62,929 nucleotides of DNA from Gammaproteobacteria bacterium 54_18_T64 (lineage in GTDB: Bacteria; Pseudomonadota; Gammaproteobacteria; Pseudomonadales; Porticoccaceae): the NCBI GenBank assembly GCA_002162825.1, contig MAAU01000012.1, positions 1-62,929 of the forward strand. Reading direction: 5' to 3'. The translations under genes and the position numbers were made by a program. This document shows positions 26,850 through 36,417 of the stretch, in pieces; within the stretch, counting starts at the first letter, position 1, and the number at the start of each line of letters is the position of its first letter. A model generated the notes under the pieces. The model was not told where the DNA came from and did no database searches. It worked only from the letters and a program-made list of their open reading frames with translations.

Positions 26850-27962
26850 ATGAAGCGTGTGGGTATTGTTGGTTGGCGAGGCATGGTGGGCTCTGTATTG
26901 GTGGAGCGGATGCTGACAGAGAATGATTTTGCTCTGTTTGAACCGGTGTTTTTTTCCACCTCTCAGCAGGGCCAGCCGGGACCGGATATCGGCCAGGATG
27001 TGCCCGCGTTGGCGGACGCCTTCGCTATCGAAGCCTTGATGACCCTGGATATTATTCTCACCTGTCAGGGCGGTGAATACACCAAACAGGTCTATCCGCA
27101 ATTGCGAGCGGCTGGCTGGACTGGCGTGTGGATTGATGCGGCTTCGGCGCTGCGTATGGCCGACGAGGCGGTGATCGTGTTAGATCCGGTGAATAGCCCA
27201 GTTATTGACCAGGCCCTTGCACAGGGCGGCAATTGTTTCGTTGGCGGCAATTGCACGGTTAGCTTGATGTTGATGGCGCTTGGGGGCCTGTTTGCCGGTG
27301 GCCATGTCGAGTGGGCCAGCGCCATGACCTATCAGGCGGCCTCCGGTGCCGGGGCGCAAAATATGCGGGAATTGATTGGCCAGATGGGCGCGATTCACCA
27401 GCACGTTGCCGGCGAGCTGGCCGACCCCGCGGCGGCTATTTTGGATATTGATCGCAAGGTGTCGAACTTTATTAATAGTGCGGCCATGCCGACGGATAAT
27501 TTCGGCTTTCCCCTGGCGGGTAGCTTGTTGCCGTGGATCGATACCGAGCTGGATAACGGCCAGAGCCGTGAAGAGTGGAAGGGGCAGGCGGAGACCAACA
27601 AGATCCTCGGGCGAGAAGGCGATCCCATTCCCCTCGATGGCCTCTGTGTCCGCGTTGGCGCGATGCGCAGCCACAGTCAGGCGCTAACCATTAAACTAAA
27701 AAATGACCTGCCGATGGCCGAGATTGAAGAGCTTTTGGCAAATGGCAATGATTGGGTAAAAGTGGTGCCCAACCACCGCGATGACAGTTTGCAAGAGCTA
27801 TCGCCGGCTGCTGTCAGCGGCAAGATGCATGTGCCAGTGGGGCGTCTACGCAAGATGAATATGGGTGGTGAGTACCTCTCGGCCTTTACCGTCGGCGATC
27901 AATTACTGTGGGGTGCCGCTGAGCCGCTGCGTCGCATGCTGAGAATTTTGTTGGAACAATAG
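26850..27962 (+). CDS. asd: Aspartate-semialdehyde dehydrogenase
   Basis: This enzyme reduces aspartyl phosphate to aspartate semialdehyde with NADPH, feeding the Lys, Met, Thr and diaminopimelate pathways. It starts [17 protein letters not shown] (nucleotide fold). The catalytic Cys is in [10 protein letters not shown] at residue 135, the same number as in E. coli. The 370-residue length matches the gammaproteobacterial type. The ATG at 26850 is preferred to an upstream in-frame start because it begins at the conserved strand. Confidence 0.96.
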   Translation: MKRVGIVGWRGMVGSVLVERMLTENDFALFEPVFFSTSQQGQPGPDIGQDVPALADAFAIEALMTLDIILTCQGGEYTKQVYPQLRAAGWTGVWIDAASALRMADEAVIVLDPVNSPVIDQALAQGGNCFVGGNCTVSLMLMALGGLFAGGHVEWASAMTYQAASGAGAQNMRELIGQMGAIHQHVAGELADPAAAILDIDRKVSNFINSAAMPTDNFGFPLAGSLLPWIDTELDNGQSREEWKGQAETNKILGREGDPIPLDGLCVRVGAMRSHSQALTIKLKNDLPMAEIEELLANGNDWVKVVPNHRDDSLQELSPAAVSGKMHVPVGRLRKMNMGGEYLSAFTVGDQLLWGAAEPLRRMLRILLEQ

Positions 27963-27966
27963 TCAC

Positions 27967-27983
27967 TCCAAAGCTTCTTTGGA
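27967..27983 (+). terminator. Small hairpin after asd
   Basis: TCCAAAG and CTTTGGA flank a 3-base loop, four bases after the asd stop codon. It has no U-tract and may be a partial terminator between asd and its paralogue. Confidence 0.4.
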
Positions 27984-28018
27984 ATATCGAATAATTGACC
28001 CCGTAAGTGGAGTAATAA

Positions 28019-29044
28019 ATGCCAGAACTTGTTGATATTGCCGTGATCGGTGCCACTGGCGCCGTCGGTGAGTCTATTATTGAGCAACTCGGCGATGTTG
28101 AATTCGCCATTGGCCAGATCTATCCCGTCGCCAGTTCGGCCTCTGTCGGTGAAACGGTGATGATCGCCAGGCGCCCGGCAAATGTTGCTGAACTGAGTGC
28201 TTTTGACTTCTCCACGGTGCGCCTGGCTATTTTTGCCGTGCCTGCCGAGGTCGCCGCTGAATATGTACCCCAGGCTGTGGATCTGGGTTGTACAGTGATC
28301 GATTGTTCATCGGCTTTTCGCGTTGACCCCAATGTGCCACTGGTGATAGCGGGCGCTTTAAATGATGAGGCTATAGCCGTTCTCGGAGGGCAGTCTATTC
28401 TCGCTATACCGGGAAGTTTGGCAGCAGAATTGGCCTTATTGCTTAAACCCGTCAATGCCGAAGTGGAAATTACCAGTGTCAGTGTTACGGCATGCATGTC
28501 CGCATCGGATACAGGCAAGGCCGGTGTTAGTGAATTGGCGAGTCAGTCGGCCGGTTTGCTCGGCGGTCAGTCGGCTGAGGCGGAGGTTTTTGCCCATCAG
28601 TCAGCCTTCAACCTAATTCCTGAAGTGGGTGTCATGGCTGAGGACGGCTATACAGTCACTGAGACCAATGCTGCCAATGAGCTACAACGCTTGCTTGAAG
28701 CGAGTGAAATGGCTGTCGATGTCAGCTGTATCCAGGTTCCGGTGTTTTACGGCAATAGCATGTGCGTAACGATTGAAACCCGCTATCCGTTTAGCGCGGA
28801 GGAATTGACACAAATCTTTGGCAACATCGACGGTGTGAGTTTATTTTCAGGGGCAGAGCAAAGGGGGCTGCCGACTCCGGTTACCGACTTGCAGAACTCA
28901 GCGCAAACCTGTGTGGGCCGCATTCGCGAGAGCAGAGCGCGGCAAAATGCACTGAATTTGTGGATTACGTCAGATAATGTGCGAAAAAGTGCCGCAAAAA
29001 ACGCAATAGCCATCAGCCAGGTCTTGCTAGAATCCTATTTATAA
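28019..29044 (+). CDS. Asd-like paralogue (USG-1 type), probably non-catalytic
   Basis: This 341-residue protein has the class-2 Asd fold (IAVIGATGAVGESII at the N-terminus). At the catalytic cysteine position (normally NPNCST) it reads IPGSLA, Ser133. The catalytic His segment VPVFYGHS reads VPVFYGNS, Asn246. It is therefore unlikely to be a dehydrogenase. Pseudomonas carries a comparable Asd-like gene in the same place between asd and fimV. Role unknown. Confidence 0.85.
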   Translation: MPELVDIAVIGATGAVGESIIEQLGDVEFAIGQIYPVASSASVGETVMIARRPANVAELSAFDFSTVRLAIFAVPAEVAAEYVPQAVDLGCTVIDCSSAFRVDPNVPLVIAGALNDEAIAVLGGQSILAIPGSLAAELALLLKPVNAEVEITSVSVTACMSASDTGKAGVSELASQSAGLLGGQSAEAEVFAHQSAFNLIPEVGVMAEDGYTVTETNAANELQRLLEASEMAVDVSCIQVPVFYGNSMCVTIETRYPFSAEELTQIFGNIDGVSLFSGAEQRGLPTPVTDLQNSAQTCVGRIRESRARQNALNLWITSDNVRKSAAKNAIAISQVLLESYL

Positions 29045-29196
29045 TAAATGCTTACAATCTTCTACTGTTGTAACTTATACATTTATTAGCAGTGGGGGCA
29101 ATAGGGCTGAAATTTAGGTTTTGCTCTGGCGATAAAAGCTCCGGCTGAGACCAATAAATTAGTCAAAGCTCTAGGACATAAAAAGGGTAAAGGATC

Positions 29197-31728
29197 ATGG
29201 CGTTGCGCAAATCATCTGTACTGACCGGGCTATTTGCTCTGGGGTTTTCCTGCTGGGTGACGGCATTGGGTCTCGGTGAATTGACCTTACATTCGGCACT
29301 GGATGAGCCCTTTGAAGCCGATATCGAAATAGTCAACATCGGTGAGGTCGATGAAAATCAGATTTTTGTGGCGCTGGGTTCGAAGGCGGATTTTGAGCGG
29401 GCTGGCGTCCCCTGGGAATTCCACCTCGTCAACTTAACGTTTAAGGTTGATCTGTCTGATGCTGAGCACCCGGTTGTCAAAGTCAGTTCTAGACAATCGA
29501 TCCAGGAACCCTACCTCGATTTTGTTACGCAACTCGAATGGCCCTCGGGTCGATTGTTGCGCGAGTACACGCTATTTCTTGATCTTCCCGTATTCGATGA
29601 CAATAAAGCACCAGCGCATACAGAATCAACGCTGACAGCGCCCGCGGCTAAAACAACCAGCCCGGGGGGCGGGTCAAAAAATCAGTCATCCGCTGAGGGC
29701 AAAAGCTCAACTCGATCGACTGCTACGACGGCTGCTGGCTCGAATAGTACTAAATACCGTGTTCGCGGCGGCGATACTCTTTGGAAGATCGCCTCACGAG
29801 AAGAGTTGGGTAGTACCAGCGTACAACAGCGTATGGTGGCCATTCATCGTGCAAATCCCAGGGCCTTTGTTAATGGTAATGCCAACCTGCTAAAGAAAGG
29901 CGCCGTGCTGCGTATGCCCGGTCTCGAGGGTACCGAATCTATAAACCCTCGTGAAGCGCTGCAAGTAGTTGCCGATCAATCGCGTGCCTGGAGCGAACAG
30001 CATAAAAACCGTGCAGTGCGAGAATTGATCGGTGATGTACCCGGGGCTGTTGCTAAAAAGAAGCCTGCGCCAGAAGAGGGCTTATTGCGCTTGTCGACAC
30101 CCACTGCCGGCAGCGCCTCCACAGGCTCTCAATTGGGCCGCACTGCCGGTGGAGAAGGCAGCTCTACTGGCTCGCAAAGCCTACAGAGTGAGCTGGGTCT
30201 TGCTCAGGAAGAACTCGATCGCTCGAAACGGGAAAACCTGGAGCTCAAGGCTAAGCTTGCCGGTCTCGAAGCGCAGTTAAATACTACCTCTAAACTTCTA
30301 GAGATAGAGAGCGACGAGCTGAAGGCGGTCCAGCTTGGTGTTAGGGTGCGAGATAGCGTTGTTGACATAGAGGCTAAGGACAGTGCTAAAAAAGCTGTGA
30401 CTGAAGCGCTTGCTGTCGCTGACAGTCCTGCCGAACCTAGTCCCGGAACGGGGGAGCCTGGTCCGGGTAGCGAAGGTGTCACTTCAGCCCCGGTGAGCGG
30501 GCTTTTTGCTTTTTTACAGTCTAACTGGATGCCTTTGCTTGGCCTTGTGGCGGTGTTACTTGGTGTTTTGTTGCTGATCTCGAAAAGTAAAAAAGAGGAC
30601 GAGTCAGATTCTCTAGAACCCTTTATAAGCCCTATGATCGAAGATGCCGAGGCGGACCAGCAGAGCTCAGTGGCTGTTGACGAAGTGGTGGAAGAGCGGG
30701 CTTCGATTGCCGCTGAGCCCGTGTCGCTGGCACCTGATAGTCTGGATGTTGCGCCGGCTGAAGTGCTAGAAGAGGTCGATCCTATCGGTGAGGCGGATAT
30801 CTATGCCTCACTAGGAAATTATAGCGAAGCCGAAAGTGTCATTGAAAAAGCGCTGGTAACGGCTCCGAATGATAGCAAACTGCATTTAAAGCGCCTCGAC
30901 CTGTTTGCCGCTCAGCAAGATGGCAGCGGCTTCGATGCCTATTACCCCACCTTGGTGGCCCTGGGTGATGAGGCGGCAACGGCGACGGCCGATCGTTTGC
31001 GAGCGAATATTACCGAACCGGTGCTTGCTGAAGAGGATGCAGAACCACGTGAATTAACACTGGAAGAACAAGTGGCCGAAGAGCTGGGTATTGCAGACCT
31101 GGAACTCGATCTCTCCGGTGTGTCCGAGCCTCAAGCCGAATCCGTGGATGACATTGTTACTACAGATATAGATGCCGAGCTTGACAGTAGCTTTGTAGAG
31201 AGCGGCGAGAGTGAGCTCGATCTGAGTGATGTTGAACTGGATTTAAGTGAAATTGAGCTTGACCTCAAGCCGGGAAAAACTACGACAGTAGAGGCGAGTG
31301 AGGAGCCGGATGATGAACTCGAAGAGGCTTTATTTGGTGATATTTCTTTGCCCGATGAGCTCGATGACCTAGCCTCGGATATCTCGAGCGAGGACAGTAG
31401 CGCTGAGCTTGATCTGCCGATTCTCGAAACGGATGAGCTTGAGTTGCCAGATCTTGCCAGTGAGGGCAGTGACCTGAGCGAGGCCGAGCTTGACGGCGAA
31501 GACGTCGAGGGCCTTGAGCTGAGTTTGGACAGTTTCGACTTTGATAATGATGATGACCTCGACCTTGAAATTGGTGAGGACGAAAGTAACACTCAGCTAG
31601 AATTAGCCCAGGCCTATATCGACATGGGTGATGCATCGGGTGCCAAGGACATTCTGGCAGGGGTCTTGAGCAGTGGTAGTAACGAGCAGCAACAACAGGC
31701 CAATGAATTACTTGCCAAACTGGCGTAA
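29197..31728 (+). CDS. fimV: FimV-family peptidoglycan-binding hub protein
   Basis: FimV organises the polar type IV pilus and type II secretion machinery in Pseudomonas. The 843 residues begin with a signal-like segment and the FimV N-terminal beta domain (LGLGELTLHSALDEPFEADIEI). A LysM domain spans about 186-240 (KYRVRGGDTLWKIA). A coiled coil lies at about 325-375 and one transmembrane helix near 440-462 (LLGLVAVLLGVLLLI). A long acidic cytoplasmic region follows, with repeats of the type ELDLS. The C-terminal FimV/TPR motif is LELAQAYIDMGDASGAKDIL. It lies upstream of truA, as in Pseudomonas. Confidence 0.95.
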   Translation: MALRKSSVLTGLFALGFSCWVTALGLGELTLHSALDEPFEADIEIVNIGEVDENQIFVALGSKADFERAGVPWEFHLVNLTFKVDLSDAEHPVVKVSSRQSIQEPYLDFVTQLEWPSGRLLREYTLFLDLPVFDDNKAPAHTESTLTAPAAKTTSPGGGSKNQSSAEGKSSTRSTATTAAGSNSTKYRVRGGDTLWKIASREELGSTSVQQRMVAIHRANPRAFVNGNANLLKKGAVLRMPGLEGTESINPREALQVVADQSRAWSEQHKNRAVRELIGDVPGAVAKKKPAPEEGLLRLSTPTAGSASTGSQLGRTAGGEGSSTGSQSLQSELGLAQEELDRSKRENLELKAKLAGLEAQLNTTSKLLEIESDELKAVQLGVRVRDSVVDIEAKDSAKKAVTEALAVADSPAEPSPGTGEPGPGSEGVTSAPVSGLFAFLQSNWMPLLGLVAVLLGVLLLISKSKKEDESDSLEPFISPMIEDAEADQQSSVAVDEVVEERASIAAEPVSLAPDSLDVAPAEVLEEVDPIGEADIYASLGNYSEAESVIEKALVTAPNDSKLHLKRLDLFAAQQDGSGFDAYYPTLVALGDEAATATADRLRANITEPVLAEEDAEPRELTLEEQVAEELGIADLELDLSGVSEPQAESVDDIVTTDIDAELDSSFVESGESELDLSDVELDLSEIELDLKPGKTTTVEASEEPDDELEEALFGDISLPDELDDLASDISSEDSSAELDLPILETDELELPDLASEGSDLSEAELDGEDVEGLELSLDSFDFDNDDDLDLEIGEDESNTQLELAQAYIDMGDASGAKDILAGVLSSGSNEQQQQANELLAKLA

Positions 31729-31774
31729 TAACAGGGACAATCGCCGACTTGTTGAGTAGCTGATGTAAGGTTTT

Positions 31775-32650
31775 ATGCTAGAGAATAGTCATTGGCGTTA
31801 TTTGCCGAATTGTAAAGTGCCCGAGGGAGAACAACTACCCTTGGGCGCTTTTCGTTATGGTGCCGTGCTTGAATATGACGGTAATAAGTTTTGTGGCTGG
31901 CAGCGTCAATTGCACTGTGAAGGTGTACAGCAAGCCGTTGAAAGAGCACTTTCTAAGGTGGCTAATCAAGCCCTTACCGTCGCCTGTGCCGGTAGAACCG
32001 ATACCGGGGTTCACGCCTGGCATCAGGTTATTCACTTTGATAGCACGGTGATACGCGCGCCACGCAACTGGCTGCTAGGTGCCAATGCCAATTTACCGGA
32101 AAGTATCCGCCTGCACTGGGTTGAAGCTTTGCCGGCGCAATTTCATGCGCGCTTTAGTGCGCGGTCGCGCACTTACCGCTACTTGATTTTGAACCGGCGT
32201 GTGAAGGCTGCGGTCATGCATGGTGGTTTATCCTGGTGCCGCCACCCACTATCGATTACACCGATGGCCGAAGCGGCAGAGGCCCTACTCGGCGAGCAGG
32301 ATTTTTCTGCCTTTCGGGGTGCTGGCTGCCAATCGAATACCCCGATGCGCAATGTGAAATCGGTAAAGGTTTTTCAGCAAGGCGATATTATTGCGATTGA
32401 AATATGCGCCAACGCCTTTTTACTGCACATGGTGCGCAATATTGCCGGTGCGTTAATGGCGGTTGGGCGGGGCCAGCAAAGCGTCTCCTGGATAAGCGAG
32501 TTGCTGGCGGGGCGCGATCGCACCCAGTCGGCGGCAACTGCGCCCGCGGCCGGCCTTTACTTAATCGATGTTAATTATCCTGAGCAATTTCAGTTGCCCT
32601 ACAGACCACCGCCGGCGTACTTACTGGGATCGGGAGAAGAGGGAGAATAA
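31775..32650 (+). CDS. truA: tRNA pseudouridine(38-40) synthase
   Basis: TruA makes pseudouridine at positions 38-40 of the tRNA anticodon arm. The catalytic Asp lies in AGRTDTGVHAW (Asp76). Other conserved parts are EYDGNKFCGWQRQ, FHARFSARSRTYRY and FLLHMVRNIAGALM. The 291 residues include about 20 extra N-terminal residues, as in Pseudomonas relatives. A strong hairpin overlaps the stop codon. Confidence 0.95.
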   Translation: MLENSHWRYLPNCKVPEGEQLPLGAFRYGAVLEYDGNKFCGWQRQLHCEGVQQAVERALSKVANQALTVACAGRTDTGVHAWHQVIHFDSTVIRAPRNWLLGANANLPESIRLHWVEALPAQFHARFSARSRTYRYLILNRRVKAAVMHGGLSWCRHPLSITPMAEAAEALLGEQDFSAFRGAGCQSNTPMRNVKSVKVFQQGDIIAIEICANAFLLHMVRNIAGALMAVGRGQQSVSWISELLAGRDRTQSAATAPAAGLYLIDVNYPEQFQLPYRPPPAYLLGSGEEGE

Positions 32651-32675
32651 AAGACGATTCAAGTGTCTTTTATTC
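32645..32675 (+). terminator. Hairpin overlapping the truA stop codon
   Basis: GAATAAAAGAC (32645-32655) and GTCTTTTATTC (32665-32675) are exact reverse complements with a 9-base loop. The left arm includes the truA TAA. Confidence 0.6.
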
Positions 32676-32690
32676 TTAGTAGAGGGTGGT

Positions 32691-32731
32691 GAATCGATAG
32701 TTGATCGATTCGCAATGACTATTGATAGTCA
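32691..32731 (+). terminator. Two further hairpins in the truA-trpF gap
   Basis: GAATCGAT (32691-32698) pairs with ATCGATTC (32704-32711). Directly after it, TGACTAT (32716-32722) pairs with ATAGTCA (32725-32731). Together with the hairpin at the truA stop, this makes three perfect stems in about 90 bases before trpF. They may form a terminator array or a structured trpF leader. Confidence 0.4.
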
Positions 32732-32767
32732 CTAAAATGTAATTTTATTCTTTGCTGGGATCTAACT

Positions 32768-33409
32768 TTGACTGCGTCGGGCATAAACACCAGGGTGAAA
32801 ATTTGTGGGATTACCAACCTTGAGGACGCCGAGGCTGCGGTAGCCGCCGGTGCTGATGCCATTGGCTTGGTGTTTTATCCACCCAGTTCGCGCTATGTCA
32901 CGCCCTCTGTGGCGGCGCAGATAGTTGCTGCACTGGGTCCCTTTGTGACGACGGTGGGTTTGTTTGTTAATGAGGAGGCTTCGGTTGTTAAAGAAACCCT
33001 GGCGCTGACGGGCTTGCAATTACTGCAATTTCACGGTGATGAGTCGGCACAATATTGTCGGCAATTTGATCGCCCTTATATTAAAGCCCTGCGCATGTCT
33101 CCCGATCTTAATCCGGCAGTTGCAATGGCTGCCTATCCCGGGGCCAGTGGTTATCTTTTTGATGCCTGGCAGCCTGATAAATTTGGCGGCACGGGCGCAA
33201 CCTTTGACTGGCAGCGAATCGTCGACCTGGCTGCTGACAATGTGATTTTGGCCGGTGGCTTGAACCCGGATAATGTAGCGGAGGCGGTTGGCCGGGTGCG
33301 CCCCTACGCGGTGGATGTCAGTGGTGGGGTAGAGCAGGTACCCGGCAAAAAAGACTCTGTGTTATTAAAAGCCTTTATCAGCGCTGCAAAGCGCGGTAAA
33401 GCGATGTGA
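32768..33409 (+). CDS. trpF: Phosphoribosylanthranilate isomerase
   Basis: This TIM-barrel enzyme performs the Amadori rearrangement in tryptophan synthesis. The catalytic Cys is in VKICGITN (Cys13) and the general-acid Asp in YAVDVSGGVE. Phosphate-binding GGLNPDNV is also present. The 213-residue length is normal. The start is TTG (32768). It stands apart from trpAB, next to accD, as in Pseudomonas. Confidence 0.95.
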   Translation: MTASGINTRVKICGITNLEDAEAAVAAGADAIGLVFYPPSSRYVTPSVAAQIVAALGPFVTTVGLFVNEEASVVKETLALTGLQLLQFHGDESAQYCRQFDRPYIKALRMSPDLNPAVAMAAYPGASGYLFDAWQPDKFGGTGATFDWQRIVDLAADNVILAGGLNPDNVAEAVGRVRPYAVDVSGGVEQVPGKKDSVLLKAFISAAKRGKAM

Positions 33410-33535
33410 TTACGGGTTATAATTTGCCCGGCTGTACCGGATGAGACACTCATGCTGCAAAGATAAGGGCGCTGGTGTTTAATTTACCCGCGTGCTGTGA
33501 AGCGTTGCCATACAACTACCTTTTGGATTCGATTG

Positions 33536-34486
33536 ATGAGCTGGTTAGACAAGATAAGGCCCAGTGGGCTGGGAACAAAGAAAAGTGACAGAAGCACCAG
33601 TGTACCGGAAGGGCTGTGGATCAAGTGTCCTCGCTGTGACGCTTTACTCTATAGACCGGAGCTAGAACGAAATTTAAATGTCTGCCCCAAGTGCGATCAC
33701 CACTTGCGCATCGGTGCTCGTCGGCGACTCGACATCTTCCTCGATGAGGATAACCGGATTGAGTTAGGGGTGGATATCGAACCGGTTGATAGACTTAAAT
33801 TTAAAGATATTAAAAAATATAAGGACCGCCTGACGGCAGCACAGAAGGCAACCGGCGAGAAAGACGCATTGATAGCCTTGCGCGGTGCGCTTTATCAACA
33901 GCCGGTGGTCGCGATTGCCTTTGAATTTGCCTTTCACGGTGGTTCCATGGGCTACGCCGTTGGTGAGAAGTTCACTCAGGCTGCTAAGTTGTGTCTGGAG
34001 GAGAGGATCCCCCTGGTGTGTTTTTCGGCCACCGGTGGTGCGCGTATGCAGGAAGCCTTGATATCCCTGATGCAAATGGCCAAGACCAGCGCCATTATCG
34101 AGCGCCTCAAGCAGGCCGGTATTCCCTATATTTCAATCATGACAGACCCCGTGTACGGCGGTGTGTCGGCGAGTCTAGCCATGCTGGGTGATATCAATAT
34201 TGCCGAGCCCGGTGCTCGAGCCGGCTTTGCCGGCCCCAACATTATTGAGCAGACCATTCGCCAAAAATTGCCGCCGGGCTTTCAGCGCAGTGAATTCCTA
34301 CTCGACCATGGCTCCATCGACATGATTGTCTCCCGCCTCGAGATGCGCAAGACCGTGGCTAGTTTGTTAAGTAAGTTCACCAATGTCGAAGAGCCCGATA
34401 CCGAGGTCGACACAGTCTCGGAGGTCGAACTCGATTCCGAGACGGCGGCGGATACAACTTCTGCCGACAGTGCTGCCGAGGAATAA
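33536..34486 (+). CDS. accD: Acetyl-CoA carboxylase carboxyltransferase beta subunit
   Basis: This subunit, with AccA, transfers carboxyl from biotin to acetyl-CoA to give malonyl-CoA. The N-terminal C4 zinc ribbon is complete (Cys31, Cys34, Cys50, Cys53). The crotonase-type core contains [30 protein letters not shown] and [16 protein letters not shown]. The 316 residues end in an acidic tail of about 30 residues. The ATG at 33536 gives the usual MSWL-type N-terminus; an upstream in-frame GTG at 33497 is less likely. folC follows after 3 bases. Confidence 0.96.
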   Translation: MSWLDKIRPSGLGTKKSDRSTSVPEGLWIKCPRCDALLYRPELERNLNVCPKCDHHLRIGARRRLDIFLDEDNRIELGVDIEPVDRLKFKDIKKYKDRLTAAQKATGEKDALIALRGALYQQPVVAIAFEFAFHGGSMGYAVGEKFTQAAKLCLEERIPLVCFSATGGARMQEALISLMQMAKTSAIIERLKQAGIPYISIMTDPVYGGVSASLAMLGDINIAEPGARAGFAGPNIIEQTIRQKLPPGFQRSEFLLDHGSIDMIVSRLEMRKTVASLLSKFTNVEEPDTEVDTVSEVELDSETAADTTSADSAAEE

Positions 34487-34489
34487 CCC

Positions 34490-35824
34490 TTGCTAGAACA
34501 GGGTGAGTGCCAGCCCTCACAGCGCTCGCTTGGTGAGTGGTTGACACTGTTGGAGGCTCGTCACCCTTGTGAGATAGAGCTCGGCCTGGAGCGTATCGCG
34601 CAGGTCGGGGCCAGCCTCAAACTTGTTAGGCCCGCAGCACAGGTGGTTTCTGTAGCCGGAACCAATGGCAAGGGTTCGGCGGTGGCGGTGATGGAAGCGC
34701 TGTTACTGCAACAAGGACGGCGAGTGGGTGCCTATACCTCTCCCCACCTCTTGCACTACAACGAACGGGTGCGCATTGACGGCCAGCCGGTCTCCGATGA
34801 GGCACTTTGTGCTGCTTTTGTGCAAATTGAAGCGGCGTGTGGCGCGACCAGCCTCAGCTACTTCGAGTTTGGCACCCTGGCGGCTTTGTTGTTGTTTCAA
34901 CAGGCCGGTCTCGATGTGGCTCTGTTGGAGGTGGGTCTTGGCGGCCGCCTCGATGCGGTCAATATAGTCGATGCCGATGTTGCTATTATTACCAGTGTGG
35001 CACTGGATCACGAGAGCTGGCTGGGTGACAGTCGCGAGCAAATTGCCCTCGAAAAAGCCGGTATTGCCCGTTGCGGTAAGCCTGTGATTTACGCCGATAG
35101 CGATATTCCATCCACATTGTTACCGTATTTACTGCAATTGGGTGCTCGACCCTATTTGTTGGGTAGTAGTGATTTTAATTACTTCTGCAGCGATGAAGAC
35201 TTGACCTTGCGTTGTGCCGATGCGCAGGGTGAGCGCCATACCTACAATAAACTTCCCCTACCTCGGGTCGCTTTGCCCAGTGCCCTGTGTGCCGTACAGG
35301 CCCTGTTATTACTGGGTGAATTGAATCTTGATGGCGTCGAAATAGCCCAGGTGTTTGGTGAAGTTAGCTTACCAGGGCGCTGCCAGGAGCTGTGCTTTAG
35401 CAAGAGAAATGTTTTGCTCGATGTGGCCCACAATCCAGCTGCTGCACAGTTGTTGGCTGAGCAGCTGGCGACTCGCGAGTCAGAGAAAATACACGCCATA
35501 TTTGCGGTGATGAGCGATAAAAATATTCCCGCTATTGTTGCCCCCCTGTACCAACAGGTTGCTCACTGGCACCTCGGCGAGCTTTCGCATATTGCCAGAG
35601 CGGCGCGGGCCGACGATATTGCCGAGATTTTGCAATCCTGCGATATGAAGGCGTGCACGGTCAGTACTTATGCCGATATTAGGGAGGCAATGGTCGGGGC
35701 CCTGAGCCATATGCAGGTGACAGACCTACTGCTGGTTTTTGGCTCCTTTTTTACCGTGGCTGAAGTGTTGAGCCTGGTTGAATCGGGTGAGGCGTTGCTA
35801 GTCGGAGATGCAAGCGATGAATGA
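34490..35824 (+). CDS. folC: Dihydrofolate synthase/folylpolyglutamate synthase
   Basis: This enzyme adds glutamate to dihydropteroate and then to folates. Mur-ligase-type motifs are visible: P-loop AGTNGKGSA (about 56-64), TSPHLLHYNERVRIDG, FEFGTLAALL, and the C-terminal DVAHNPAAA. The 444 residues start at a TTG (34490), three bases after accD, which makes translational coupling likely. Its end overlaps the start of the SPOR gene by 8 bases. Confidence 0.95.
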   Translation: MLEQGECQPSQRSLGEWLTLLEARHPCEIELGLERIAQVGASLKLVRPAAQVVSVAGTNGKGSAVAVMEALLLQQGRRVGAYTSPHLLHYNERVRIDGQPVSDEALCAAFVQIEAACGATSLSYFEFGTLAALLLFQQAGLDVALLEVGLGGRLDAVNIVDADVAIITSVALDHESWLGDSREQIALEKAGIARCGKPVIYADSDIPSTLLPYLLQLGARPYLLGSSDFNYFCSDEDLTLRCADAQGERHTYNKLPLPRVALPSALCAVQALLLLGELNLDGVEIAQVFGEVSLPGRCQELCFSKRNVLLDVAHNPAAAQLLAEQLATRESEKIHAIFAVMSDKNIPAIVAPLYQQVAHWHLGELSHIARAARADDIAEILQSCDMKACTVSTYADIREAMVGALSHMQVTDLLLVFGSFFTVAEVLSLVESGEALLVGDASDE

Positions 35825-36362
35825 GGGCATGAAACAGCGCCTGGTTGGCGCCCTGGTACTACTGGCATTGGCTACGGTGGTGTTGCCGATAGTATTCGAC
35901 TTTGATGGCGCCTACCAGGTCGACACTCGCAGCCTCATTCCTCCGGCCCCCGATATTCAAAGGGTTGATATTGCCAGGGCCGGCCCACAGCCAGGCCGGG
36001 TAGCAACGGCCGCGCAGAATGAGATGTTTCGCTTTAGCGAGAGTCGAACAAGAGCCGAGCGGGGAACAGGTGAGTCGACTGCGACTCAAGATCAAGGGCC
36101 GGGACTTGATGCCGAGGGCATACCCAGGGCCTGGGTCCTACAGGTGGCGAGTTTTTCCGATCTCGCCAAGGCTCGCGTCCTGGTTGAACAATTGCTGGAC
36201 GATGACTACAAGGCATACAGTCGCAGTGCCGTGGTCGATGGTGAGACTATCTACCGCATTTATGTGGGCCCGAAGATGTCAAAACAAACCCTGCTGCAAC
36301 AACAGCGCCTGATTGAGCAGAAATATCAACTGCAAAGCCTGATGTTGAAGTTTTCACCCTGA
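35817..36362 (+). CDS. SPOR-domain inner-membrane protein (DedD-like)
   Basis: This small bitopic protein starts MNEGMKQRLVGALVLLALATVVLP. One N-terminal membrane helix is followed by a disordered linker and a C-terminal SPOR domain (about 104-180, WVLQVASFSDLAKARVL and YRIYVGP). SPOR domains bind denuded septal peptidoglycan. DedD-type proteins act in cell division. The ATG at 35817 has a GGAG site 9 bases upstream and overlaps the folC stop; nearby ATGs at 35808 and 35829 are alternatives. Confidence 0.85.
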   Translation: MNEGMKQRLVGALVLLALATVVLPIVFDFDGAYQVDTRSLIPPAPDIQRVDIARAGPQPGRVATAAQNEMFRFSESRTRAERGTGESTATQDQGPGLDAEGIPRAWVLQVASFSDLAKARVLVEQLLDDDYKAYSRSAVVDGETIYRIYVGPKMSKQTLLQQQRLIEQKYQLQSLMLKFSP

Positions 36363-36417
36363 CCGCGATGCTGGTTTTTGCTAAACTGCGCGCCCCTACT
36401 GAGAGCGATCAACCACT

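Noticed and set aside
31131-31592. Ser-rich open frame on the minus strand inside fimV
   Set aside because: It is the antisense of the acidic Asp/Glu/Leu repeats of FimV, which necessarily read as Ser/Arg-rich in the other strand.
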